Notes under the pieces: generated by a model | Databases searched by the model: none | What the model was told of the DNA's origin: nothing | What the model saw: the letters and a program-made list of their open reading frames with translations, nothing else | Origin: Helianthus annuus | Taxonomy: Eukaryota > Streptophyta > Magnoliopsida > Asterales > Asteraceae | Direction of reading: 5' to 3' | DNA length: 64,000 nt | Assembly: GCF_002127325.2 (NCBI RefSeq) | Contig: NC_035444.2 | Coordinates: 77,993,392 to 78,057,391, forward strand | Shown here: positions 11,101 to 20,447 of the stretch, one piece after another | How positions within the stretch are numbered: the stretch's first letter is position 1 | Layout: the number at the start of each line of letters is the position of its first letter | Program-made: the position numbers and the translations under genes

Positions 11101-11280
11101 GTAGATACCCTCTTTACTTCTATCAAGTTCGCTTAGCAGATGATAAAATCGATTCACTGTGTCATCAAATGATTCATTCTTCAAAGCCTTGAACACAACG
11201 AATTGAGTCTTCAAACGTTCGAGATGTCGTTTCTTGTACATTTCGTTTCCTTCATATCGCTGGATCATACTATCCCACAA
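8101..11280 (-). CDS. gag: Copia gag, main part (N-terminus displaced by a solo LTR)
   Basis: This is a 1059-aa frame. Its first part is a UBN2-type gag region (RLKTQFVVFKALKNESFDD, EKVEKFLNCL). A CCHC knuckle CYNCGIYGHFARDC follows near residue 285, then an acidic stretch, a coiled-coil-like stretch (about 510-600) and a second knuckle CYKCRGKGHLAADC near residue 780. The true N-terminus is at 12814-13120, across the inserted solo LTR, so the ATG here is not the native start. After the C12 run at 8491-8502 the frame changes. An Asn/Gly/Arg-rich reading in another frame continues to the usual SIRE-like ending GRPKTIMAWVPHSN, followed by a stop near 8166, so the last 130 or so residues of this frame are probably out of frame. 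Confidence 0.85.
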   Translation of the reverse strand: MWDSMIQRYEGNEMYKKRHLERLKTQFVVFKALKNESFDDTVNRFYHLLSELDRSKEGIYTEFEKVEKFLNCLSREWNMYSALIREGVLYEELSLEEVVQKLRGYAWNMEDQASDFEKIQDPQLYKASKPTEKGSNGGVGVALYSENEGPTSEHAFISNNDSSGGTNNSNQGMYSSCGAQKSQGTSLNFPKIDASCLKMIEENMSLLASFMTAYENFCLGKLVEPSSLDEDFDQIDQDEMEELDLQLNMALLVRRAKKFLLKTGRKFIGGQTKTRMGVDMSKVKCYNCGIYGHFARDCRKPKMERSDRDNNSRGNNSRPQNNVSNAASNSSARSSGSENLTPSTNNAMVAQPLQSVTEPYDWGCALEDISGAIVSQAFIAEIVNEEVCEEVVEETSIEELAVVAEVIGEELDSGNVAENENPSIEESVEKSSKTEDGEKGERFEFNISTAEMQQFADAEAKRLEENSIENEACAFMAGIEVKSSSVDKRCARCVEFVTKIDRYALHNTNLIADLEKSRELIAVLSNSDKEHRIKIKALKNDISEFERLVAKGNLRNQELKSELETSQNSVLEKNKIILEKDNLILDLQRKIEKFRDSSEVMNFCINSQRLKESEEEMFGVGYNKVPPPVNHNYTSMPSIDPELANFVPTTPLTVEPQSESESEPDEVTDSDQSKKSGISKKNEVNLENIENLISNKILEIFNQVQNEKSKPKSRGKTKKTLKNIPKTEFVKGEDFVKEEIKIETGSNSQFVNQILKNSTNASSSSTDHEERPKNAAKIRKCYKCRGKGHLAADCPDDRGKSLVDPDQKKPFVDKPQNESVNVEKKNGKNQKVEKNKVIKQEVKPDVKPNVKSQQNQDQEEKPVVINRGDRSENMPQRHDTREKTPHRRQNHVTFQGVENDKRSGGSNNNSARPHAQNRFVNDLNGSPPPPDFQIKDRIRIIIHDHSQDTKMLLDLVGILILPGIKITITKTMEAEGMETLVIPTDRPLRTIHDLRGLIPTISEMEMVDTEAMMVISKSFLMLTNQDDPRPSWLGSHTLTKFLLGSVGAAEEGYLYLVYR
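8491..8502 (-). repeat. C12 homopolymer (frame-changing) in Copia gag
   Basis: Twelve G on the plus strand (C on the sense strand). Upstream the gag frame is sensible. Downstream the family-like residues (SRHEDAPRFGRNFDPP, GRPKTIMAWVPHSN) lie in a different frame. Replication slippage or a sequencing length error at this run explains the shift. Confidence 0.75.
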
Positions 11281-11320
11281 TTCCTTTGAGCTATTTCTCT
11301 TACGGAACGTATGAAGTATA

Positions 11321-12813
11321 TGTCACGGCTCCCCGACCCACCCTGGACGGAGTCGGGGGCCGCGAGGCAGTTCCCGTGGTACTCGTGGTATTTATTTTAT
11401 ACGGCAGCGGAAGTCTTTGATTAACAGGATCTTTTCACCGGAAAATACTTGTTTCGTATATTACACAAAGTTTAAGGGATAAATCCCAAAATTTACAATA
11501 AGTTGATTTCACACAGAAATCTTTATTTTTCCAAAACATGTTTTATTTATTTACAATGAGCCACTTCCCTGAGCTTGATAGTGCTTTACTGCACTTTTCC
11601 TGGATCACACAGATCACCTGAAACATGTTTGAAAAAGGTTTTGTCAGCGGGAAAATACTGAGTGAATCATTCTGTTTTCTAAAACGACTCGTTAGTTATT
11701 AATTTACAGTATTAAGAGCGATTACAATGTTTCTATCAACCAATTATCAAGAATGGGTATTTGTCACTCGACCGGATCTGTGACTGTGGTCATACCACTA
11801 TTGGGTCCCGTCGCCCCAATAGTGACGGTTCACTCACATAGAGTGATACTCACTCACCTAGAGTGATAAAAATAGTAATGTGCACAATACCCCACATACC
11901 AGCTGTAATTTGGTGATTACAAAGACTTAATCCCTGTAATTATAACCTTGAAAATAATTTGAGGTATTGTAATACTTACTCACAAACTGTGAGAAAACAG
12001 TTTAAAAAGAAGAATGACTCACATTGCAGATTAACGAGCAATAGATATAAGCCTACTGATTAGCCTTGATTAAACTTAATTTAGCACAATGCACACACAG
12101 GCAGGTTAGTAACTAATACAACAATTACGTCAATTCACGAGATTAAACCTTCACAACGATTAATCAGTGCAATACTTGATAATTCAATCGGATTCACAAC
12201 GAATAACAGAGCATAGTCCGAATTCGAACAGCACTCTAATATTCAAGTCGGAATCACGACGAATAATCAAAGTACAAGCTCAATTGAGCAGCACCTAGAC
12301 TATCGTTGGATAGTTATAATCGATCGGACGTTGAATCGTAATAGCGATCGAGTTATTACCCTGATTGCGGCAGCACTTCGTGATCGGTGTGTGTTGTTTG
12401 TGAACGATATTCGCTATAACTCGATGGTTACAGAGAATTTGGACGTCGAATTACCACCAAAGTTCAAGTGCCACTGCCCCCTATTTATATCTGAAAAATG
12501 CGTTCCCTCGCGTGTCGCGACAGGGAAACCTGGTCCTGTCGCGTGGCGCGACGGGTAACAATTTAGGGTAGGGTAGGTTCGTGTCCCAGTAGCTTGGATG
12601 AGTTGTTAATCAAACGAAATTTTACTTCTCCAGCAAGTTTAGAGGATAAACGTCACTAGGGTTTAACCCCCCCTGAGTTTTAGGGGCCCTGATCCTAATT
12701 CCGATTGTTATGAAAATTTTAGGGTTTATACGGAATTACTTGGGTTTCTCAATTAGGGTTTCCTTAATGGCTAATTACCATCCTAATTATCGATTTTCGT
12801 GACAGTTGTTACA
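11321..12813 (-). mobile_element. Solo LTR of a Gypsy-type retrotransposon inside Copia gag
   Basis: The insert starts TGTCACGGCTCC and ends GTTGTTACA (plus strand) and is flanked by a perfect 5-bp duplication GTATA (11316-11320 and 12814-12818). Removing it and one duplication rejoins the gag frame. It is 1493 bp with no coding domain. A TATAAATAG-type box lies at about 12481-12489 in minus orientation, and GC-rich palindromes (GTCGCGACAGG, GTCGCGTGGCGCGAC) lie at 12505-12556. An intact LTR with duplications but no internal region is the product of LTR-LTR recombination. The Gypsy assignment rests on LTR style (TGTAACAACTGTCACG start on the minus strand) and length. Confidence 0.88.
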
Positions 12814-13120
12814 GTATAGATTGTGTCATTGCCATCGTTATCATTGACATAGCTTTTTCTTCACAGTCATAAAACTTTTTCTGGTCGTCAGTGAGTGCCA
12901 AGTACGTATCAATCGTCAACGTACGTACTGGAGTAGCTCCACATCCTTTAACGATGCACAACCAGATTTTGATGTCTTTTGCTCGAACATATCTTTCGAA
13001 ACGCTCCTTCCACTCAGGAAAATCAAGTTCGTTGATCAACAAAGGAGGTTTGTCGTTACTCCCTACCTCAGCATTGTGCTTGAGGTTTTGCACCATTGTA
13101 GTCAGATTGTTGTTTGCCAT
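12809..13120 (-). CDS. gag: Copia gag, N-terminal fragment
   Basis: This 103-aa frame starts with ATG and carries the gag N-terminal pattern KPPLLINELDFPEWKERF and FYDCEEKAMSMI. The host sequence ends at about 12814. The last two codons and the stop are supplied by the solo LTR, so the fragment is truncated. It continues in the same frame at 11320 on the far side of the insertion. It follows the 1.4-kb leader of the element. Confidence 0.85.
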   Translation of the reverse strand: MANNNLTTMVQNLKHNAEVGSNDKPPLLINELDFPEWKERFERYVRAKDIKIWLCIVKGCGATPVRTLTIDTYLALTDDQKKFYDCEEKAMSMITMAMTQSIL

Positions 13121-13202
13121 TTCTTAGGAACCAACAAAGAACTTCCAAGCAGTGAAGTGAGCTTTAATCAGAGTGTGAACCCCGGATCACAGAAACCTGA
13201 AA

Positions 13203-14170
13203 TAGAACACAAACAAGAGAACTCGGACACAACACTGTTAGAAGTTTAACCTCAGACACAACAAAGGACACTCTAAAAACTTCGGACACACTACACTTAA
13301 AGAGAACTCGGACACAATCAGCAAAAAGGTCGGACTAGAGGATATTATAAAAACTCGGACACTAAGACACTTGAGGTTCGGACTATATAGGATATTATAA
13401 AAACTCGGACACTAAGACTAAAAAGGAACTCGGACTCAATGATGTATATATTAGAAACTTTGACTCAATAATATATATATTAGAAACTCTATGAATGAAA
13501 AACTCGGACTCAATGATATATTTTAAACTCGGACTCTATATATAATTTAAAACTCGGACTCTACAACCTAAAAAGAACTCGGACTAAACTATTAAATAAA
13601 AGTCGGACTAAATATATAATATTTAAAACCAGAAACTCGGACTTAACACTTAAAAATTCGGACTCTCTACTGGAAACTCGGACTTTAATATACTAAAGAA
13701 CTCGGACACTAAAACTCGGACTAGGATATGTAATAAACAAAACTCGGACTAGAAAATATAAAATAAGAGAAAGAAACTCGGACTTAAACTTTGGACCTAG
13801 CTAGGGGCTTAAACTCGGAACTAAATAAAAAATAAAAAATAAAATAAAAATAAAAATTGGACTTAAAACTCGGACAACACACTAATAAAAGAACTCGGAC
13901 TCAGGAACTCTTAAGAAATTCGGACACTGAGTATATAAAACTCGGACCAAATAAATCTTAAAAGAACTCGGACAAACCAAAACCTAAATAACTTCGGACC
14001 TTATATATCTAAAAGAATTCGGACGAACAACTAACTCGGACTCCAATAACTATTAAAGGAAATTCGGACAAGGACAATAGTGAAAGCTCAGACTCTTAAC
14101 AACTTTAAAAGGAAAACTCGGACAAGGAGAAAGCTCAGACTGAATGATTTGAAACTCAGACAAGTCTCAA
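13203..14170 (-). repeat. Dispersed ACTCGGAC motif array in the Copia leader
   Basis: More than 30 copies of AACTCGGAC or near variants (AATTCGGAC, ACTTCGGAC, GCTCAGAC) occur at irregular 15-40 bp steps in AT-rich spacer. The array sits in the untranslated leader between the primer site and gag. The sense RNA would read GTCCGAGTT repeatedly. Related CCCGGAC and CTTGGAC motifs are also in the LTRs. Confidence 0.85.
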
Positions 14171-14536
14171 AACTCAGAAGAAGCCAATCTTCGGAGTATC
14201 TCCCCAATGTGACTACACACTGGTTCAACAATACCCCGGAGACACAAACACAAAGTGTAAACCACGGACCAAGCTTTCCAAAGATCAAACTCAGAATCCT
14301 TTTCACCTTCAAAGCTCTGTATGAACAAGAACAAAAACCCCTGTAAAACCCAGATGAAGAAAACACTAAAAACTCACTAAACTACTCAAAATCCATCATC
14401 AAATCACTAGAAATGAATGAAGAATCATGAATAAAACACAAAAACTCACTAAAATCTCACTAAACCCAATCAAAATAAGAACTCTTCTCACCAAAACCTT
14501 CAAACTAAGAAACACCTACAGTAGTATGAGCACACT

Positions 14537-14548
14537 GCTCTGATACCA
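14537..14548 (-). other. Primer binding site (tRNA-Met) of the Copia element
   Basis: The minus-strand sequence TGGTATCAGAGC is the standard plant initiator tRNA-Met complement. It lies two bases inside the 5' LTR. Confidence 0.9.
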
Positions 14549-14550
14549 CT

Positions 14551-15128
14551 TGTAAGGCCTCCTAATCCAAGATCTCACTCAGCTAAAGCAACCAACAGGT
14601 GTGCGGAATCCACCTGATGATCAACCACTGTAGATGAAACACAAGAATGCAAGGATTTGAGAGAGAAATCAAGAATACACTGAGTATTCTTGATGAAGAT
14701 GAATGACGTCACTCACACAAAGCGCCGCCAGACAAAACACAATGATTAGGGCACAGAAATTCACACAGAAATCGTTACCTTGTCTATTCCATATTAAAGT
14801 ATATATACAAGGTGAAACCCGGACTTTCAAGACTAACTAGAAAGCCCGGACAAACATAAAGCACAAAGCTCAGAGCTTTTGCCACAAAACTCAGACAAAA
14901 GCTATAACTATACAAAACTCTGACTAAACAAAATCCTTCCAAAACTTGGACAAATTGTCCCTAGGAACTTCTTGGGACTAAATTTTGCATAAAACTCTGA
15001 CCAAGAAATTCCTTCCAAAACTTGGACAAATTGTCCATAGGAACTTCTTGGGACTAACTTTGGACACTTGTACAATAAGGACCCTAAACAATGGAAGACT
15101 TGCACTTATCACCAAAAGTGCATTAACA
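14551..15128 (-). repeat. 5' LTR of the SIRE-like Copia element
   Basis: A 578-bp partner of 2576-3153 with the same ends. A TATA-like run at 14800-14807 on the minus strand is the likely promoter for the element's transcript. Confidence 0.95.
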
Positions 15129-15144
15129 AGACAGCTAAGGGCGT

Positions 15145-15480
15145 CTTAGCATTGGAGATAGTCTAACTATCATCTTATGGCATATATCATATAGGTAGCA
15201 GTGTGACAAAGGACAAATATAAAATCTTTAAAAGTTTGTGTTGGGATAACAATGACTTTAGTGCTGCTAATTGTGAGAAATAAGATCCCTATGAGCTATT
15301 TGGTTCATATAAGGACGCCCTTAGCATTGGAGATGGTCTAACTATCATCTTATGGCATATATCATATAGGTAGCAGTGTGACAAAGAACAAATATAAAAT
15401 CTTAAAAGTTTGTGTTCGGATAACAATGACTTTAGTGCTGCTAATTGTGAGAAATAAGATCCCTATGACTTTAGTGCTTC
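15145..15480. repeat. Tandem duplication, period 175 bp
   Basis: Two nearly identical units begin CTTAGCATTGGAGAT at 15145 and 15320. Both include TATGGCATATATCATATAGGT and end around AATAAGATCCCTATGA. There is no coding potential. Confidence 0.88.
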
Positions 15481-15796
15481 AAGGTACCAGTTTCAGGATC
15501 TCTAAATCCATGTATATTCTAACTTGATAGATTTTGTGTTATTACTGGCATGAGCAGGTGTGTATATAAAAACTGGTATAACTTTGGTCATTTTTTAGCT
15601 TTAATATTTATAAAAACACGATAAAATACGATCACACTATACTTTCACGTTGGGCAAGTGCATCCATCGATGACGTAACATAGTGATGGTAAGATACCAG
15701 TGTGCGTTAAGCGTGATATGATTTTATTAATATTTTAAGCCCGTTTTACGCATTAGTCAAGTTTTAAATTTATAAAACACGATATTATACTAACAC

Positions 15797-16360
15797 TAAA
15801 TAGGGGTGTTCAAAAAACTTATGGCTCGCAGCTCGCTCGAAAAATGCTCGAAGAAAGCTCGGCTCGAAATTGGCTCGGTTGTAAACGAGCCAGCTAGGCT
15901 CGGCTCAGTTTGTAAACAAGCCGAGCTCGAGCTTGGCCTGGCTCGGCTCGTGAGCTGGCTCGATAAGGTTTACATCCTTCATTTTTTTGTCCCACATCGC
16001 TTAAAAAACAAAAACTAAGTGAGTATCTCCCCTATAAAAGAAGGTAAATACAATGTACAAAATTAATTAACTATTTATATTTGCATATTTAGCCATATGG
16101 TTAAATTAAATGACAATTATGGCCCTTAGTCTATAAAGAAATTCATTTTTAAGGGCTTTTTAAGTAGTAAATTTTGTGGTTCTTTGTTAGTTCGAGCTAT
16201 ATCAAGTCGAGCCGAGCTAGCTCGAATTCTAATCGAGTCGAGCTCGAGTCTCAAATCTCAGCTCGATTTGAAATTCGAGCTCGAGCCGAGCCAGCTCGAA
16301 TTCGAGCCGAGCTCAAGCTGGGTCTAGCTCGGCTCGACTCGGCTCGTTTACCCATCGCGA
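15797..16360. repeat. GAGCTCG-rich hAT-like MITE, right end missing
   Basis: It begins TAGGGGTGTTCAAAAAAC, the same start as the hAT-like elements at 38065 and 38543. Two GAGCTCG/CGAGCC-rich blocks (15820-15960 and 16190-16350) of opposite skew could fold back. No matching right terminus or 8-bp duplication is visible. Confidence 0.5.
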
Positions 16361-18557
16361 GCGTAGTATAGTGTTGGTAAGATATCGAGGTCGTCCAAGG
16401 ACACAAGAGCTTTTAATACCGGTTTATCGTCAACGTCTAATCGATCTAAATTTTTTAAAAGAGTTTTAAACATGAAAATAAATCTAAAAAATTAAAAGAT
16501 AAATAAAATGAAAAACAAATAGACAAGATAGAATCACTTGTAAATTCAAAAGGAAAAAAGAAACATGTTTTTTTCCAACATTAGTACTAAAAAGGATTGC
16601 TTTTATGCCTTTATCCGAGACTTTGATCATAATAGAAATTCATTTTTATACATATACGCATTACATTCATACTTGTGTTAAACGCAATCAATCATTTGAT
16701 ACATGTTTATACGCGAAACCGAGATTTGAAATATCAATCTTACATGCATCATACTTATACCATACTTAGATACACTTTGAATACCTAAAACCAAGCTAAA
16801 ATACAAGAAAACGACATAAAATAACCTAAAAACCAAGTGCAGTGACCAAAAATGAACAAAACACGAAAGTTGGAGAAACCTAACCCGTCACGCCACGCGG
16901 TGGGAGTGGTGTGACCGGTCGCGTGGCGCGAACAGTTTCGTTCCACAGCTGAGTTTTTATCCCAATCGAGTCTCACCCTTTCCCACCTATTTTTACCTCT
17001 AGTTACCTTCTAACCTCTTTAAAACATAAACCCTAATTTTCCCCTGTAAAACCAAGTCTCCTCTAACATATTTTCGCTTCACTTCAAAATCATCAAGAAA
17101 TTCTCTAAGTTGGACTGAAAGTTTCAAGTGTTCAAGTGAGCGTTCAACTCATTTCTTCTATTATCTCTTCTTGTTTTCTTCTTCCATTCCACTTGGACAA
17201 CATCTAGAAATGTTTCCACAAATTTACCATGGTAAACTAAGTTGGAACATCACCATATTTGAAGTCGAAAGTTGGATTTATTTTGTGTATTGTTAAACTT
17301 TAAAATCTATTAACATTTTCAACACCTTTCTTGGATGAACATGGACCAAACCTTGTTCACAACTAACTTGCATGTTGTGGGGCTTGAGTTAAGGTATCAT
17401 TCCAGAAAGTTTAAGGTTCAAACACCTCAAAAACAACTAACATAAGTCACTAAACTACTTCTTAGTCACAAAGTGAACAAGACTACACCAAGTCTCCAAA
17501 CACTAACCATGTTTGGAATGCGCTAGTCTAGTCAAGTCACTTGTTTGTTTAAGTGATTTAGATAATTAGTTATCTAAGTAGCTTCCAAGAATCAAAGTAA
17601 GGTAACCCCACCTCATCTCCAGCATTTGCCATGTTGGGTATGTACACGTCCGGGTTGTTCTTATTTGGCTACTTAGCAAACTTAGTTACTTGTATATTCT
17701 TTATTTTATTTTATTTATGACCAACTAAAATCATCAACTAAGTTGATGATTTTTGTGCTTTGGTGAATCCATACAATGAGGTTAAATGGATGAAATTCAT
17801 CCTACCTCCATGCGTGACAATATATGACTTGGACTATATAATCTTAGATACACACACACACATATATACTTTAGAACCGAATCATAACACCAACCAAACT
17901 TATGGTTGAATGTTGTGTATTATGGTAATTTTCGTCTTGGTCTAAGTTCCTCAACTATGGTTCTAATGGGTGAATCGGTACCCATGAAAACATAACCAAC
18001 ATAGTTCTTCACACCTTCGAGATATTTCTTAGGGTTTTCTTTGGTTTCTCCTTGGTCTCTCCGGTAGTTGTCTTAGTGATTTCTTAGTTGAAATCATAGT
18101 TGTATTACAGAGATTTTGTAATCTCTGAGTGTATTTTGGTTTGGTTTTTTTTTTATCATCCAACAGATGTTACAGATCTGTTGTGTTTGATTCTTGTACG
18201 TTAGAGATCTCATCATCTTGAGATCTAGGATTTGGTTTGGGAGATTTCTGGGTTGGTTAAACATAATAAAGTTTTCCGTCGCCGTTTTCTCGCTACATCA
18301 GTTGTTATCGTTTCTTTTGTTGTTGTTCTTTATAGTTCTGTATAAATTTCACAATGACATCTGTTTTTAATAGGTTTTAATGGCAATAATGCTTTTCGAT
18401 AGAATGATGCAATATGAAATGACCTATGCTAACTACAAAGTAATGATTGGTCTAGTGCCGTCACATATTATACAACATCATGACATTATTTGGTCGAATC
18501 AAGAAATACACACTTCAGATCGGGAGACACCGGTATTAGTAAACATTATATATGGTG
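16361..18557. other. Intergenic DNA, no gene recognised
   Basis: There are no supported ORFs. The stretch at 16870-16940 contains GC palindromes (CACGCCACGCGGTGGGAGTG, GGTCGCGTGGCGCGAAC) like those in the Gypsy LTRs of this window, so part may be an old LTR fragment. Confidence 0.4.
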
Positions 18558-19646
18558 TTTAATGAAAATTGTATAGATTTCTGATGATGATATTAGTAAA
18601 TATTATATATGGAGTTGATCATGTGTATATATCTAAAGATTTTAATTTACCTATATATTTAAAACAGAATGAAATGAACAGTAATAAAAATAGAATTGAA
18701 TGAATGGCATCGGGTATCGGTATTTAATTTATCAAACTGGATGTATTTTCGATACCAGTTTGCCACCGTTATTCATCGGTTTTTACCCTCAAATACCGGT
18801 GTCGTACCAATACCGACCGGTACCGTACCAGGTACATTCGGTACCGGTACCCACTTTTGGGGATTTCGATAACGGTATTTTCGGTGCCGGTTGGTACCGA
18901 GCTCATCAAATCCTGTAGCAACGTAACAATGTAAGTAATGGCACCGTTTACATTACTTTCATACACACAGTAAGTAAACTGTATTTCGTTTGAATGAGGT
19001 TTTATATACACAACAACTTATTTTGCTTTATTTTTTGTCTTTTTTCTGTAATGAATGCATTGTAGCATATAAAATTAACTTGGATATTTAAATTATTGAT
19101 GAGCAATCGTATCAAATCCTGTAATCAAACCGGTATCGTATCGGTGCCAAATTTACTATACCAAATCATTCTAGGTACCAATTTGGTACCCACCTTTTGG
19201 CGTTCTCAGAATCGTCACTTTCGGTTCGAGACTGGTCTAGCACCATACTTGTATTTATTGATTTTTACCTTCAAATACCATACCGTATTGTACCGAGCAT
19301 TTTCGGTGCCGGTACCTAATTTCGATGATTTTCTGGATCGGTAATTTCGTTGCCATTATCGGTACCGAGCTCATCCATATTTTAACGTGTTAGCACCGCA
19401 ATAACTGAACTGAAAACAACCAAATTTTCAACGTGTAGGACGTGTGGGTCATATTATTATATATTAGGTTATTTAAAATCGCTTTTTTTAGGACGGAGTG
19501 ACTAGCCTTTTCACGACATTTTTATTTATGTTTTGATATTCAGTATCTGTTTTCCGTTAAACACGCGTTTTGCAGTCATTGGGTCCCTGCCGCAACGCAC
19601 GGACGAAAAATCAACTAGTTTAATGAAAATTGTATAGATTTCTGAT
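18558..19646. repeat. GGTACC-rich repeat with Helitron-like 3' end, flanked by a 28-bp direct repeat
   Basis: Two diverged modules (about 18700-18910 and 19090-19375) are dense in GGTACC, CGGTACCG and palindromes. A Helitron-like end follows at about 19590-19618 (CCGCAACGCACGG, then CTAG and T). The block is bracketed by an identical 28-bp sequence starting TTTAATGAAAATTGTATAG (18558-18585 and 19619-19646). Confidence 0.5.
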
Positions 19647-19865
19647 AACGATAGTTACTTTTTATACGTAGCAACCCTGATCACATGTTGGTCAACTTAC
19701 ATATTTAATGGAAACAATGCCTATGTAAGACATGACCATGATTTGATCAATTTAGGTGTTTTTCACTTGATCAACATAGGAGATGTGAAGTGAAACACTA
19801 ACCTATGAGTTGTCAACCTATTGCAACTTGCACTACGTTAGTTTATATATAAGTGTTAAATGCTT

Positions 19866-20036
19866 TGTAACAGTCTAAGTAAACAGTGTCAAAATATTGT
19901 CAGTTTTGTTTTTAAAGAGTTGCTCATTCAGGAAATCATGGTTTTGTTTTTACCCGACGAGTTACTCGCCCGTACAAAACGCGTCTTGATAAGAAGGTTT
20001 CCACCCCCTTATAAGGAAGGCAACTTTCCAAGGGGG
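19866..20036 (-). repeat. TRIM LTR copy, inverted and truncated
   Basis: On the minus strand it carries CCTTCCTTATAAGGGGGTGG through GACTGTTACA, matching the TRIM LTR sequences at 20448-20550 and 21583-21760, which lie on the plus strand. The start of this LTR is lost. Confidence 0.65.
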
Positions 20037-20053
20037 TGTTAAAGTTCACATTG

Positions 20054-20447
20054 CACTACTAGAAAACATGGTTTTTGTCATGTAATTTTTTGTTACAAAA
20101 TGGTAGCAATTTCCTTGTTGTCACCAATTTACCACCGAAAATATGGTGACAAAAACACCCGTGTCAATTGCCCTAATGTCACCAAATAGCCAGCATTTTT
20201 ATATTTTGTTACCTTATTTTTACCACCACAAAATTGATCAAAATTATTTGCCACAGCTTCATGTTTGCTACGCTCCGCCTTGTTTGCCACCAAGTTGTAA
20301 CGCATTTTCATACCATTTAGCCACTGATATTGCCACCATTTAGCCATCGTTTTTGCACGTTTTGATACTATTTAGCCACCGATATTGCCACCATTTAGCC
20401 ACCATTTTTTACACAATTTACAAGTTTTGATACCATTTAGCCACCGA
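20054..20447. mobile_element. CACTA-type transposon end / fragment
   Basis: It starts CACTACTAGAAAACATGG, the typical terminus of plant CACTA (En/Spm) elements. It is followed by internal repeats of ACCATTTAGCCACCGATATTG. No partner TTTTCTAGTAGTG terminus or 3-bp duplication is seen, so it is a truncated copy. Confidence 0.6.

Larger units (their letters stand above)
2576..15128 (-). mobile_element. SIRE-like Ty1/Copia LTR retrotransposon with nested solo LTR
   Basis: This is a complete element on the minus strand. It has two 578-bp LTRs, a perfect 5-bp target duplication AGACA (2571-2575 and 15129-15133), a tRNA-Met primer binding site, a polypurine tract, gag, and a pol in Copia order (protease, integrase, RT, RNase H). 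By eye the LTRs differ at about 4 sites, which implies a young insertion. It is 12.55 kb long, of which 1.5 kb is a later solo-LTR insertion in gag. The very long gag and long untranslated leader fit the SIRE/Maximus lineage. It is not autonomous in its present form, because gag is interrupted and a poly-C tract changes frame. Confidence 0.93.

Noticed and set aside
13203..14170. CRISPR-like array of short repeats with spacers
   Set aside because: The repeats are 8-9 bp with irregular spacing in a plant retrotransposon leader, and there are no cas genes.
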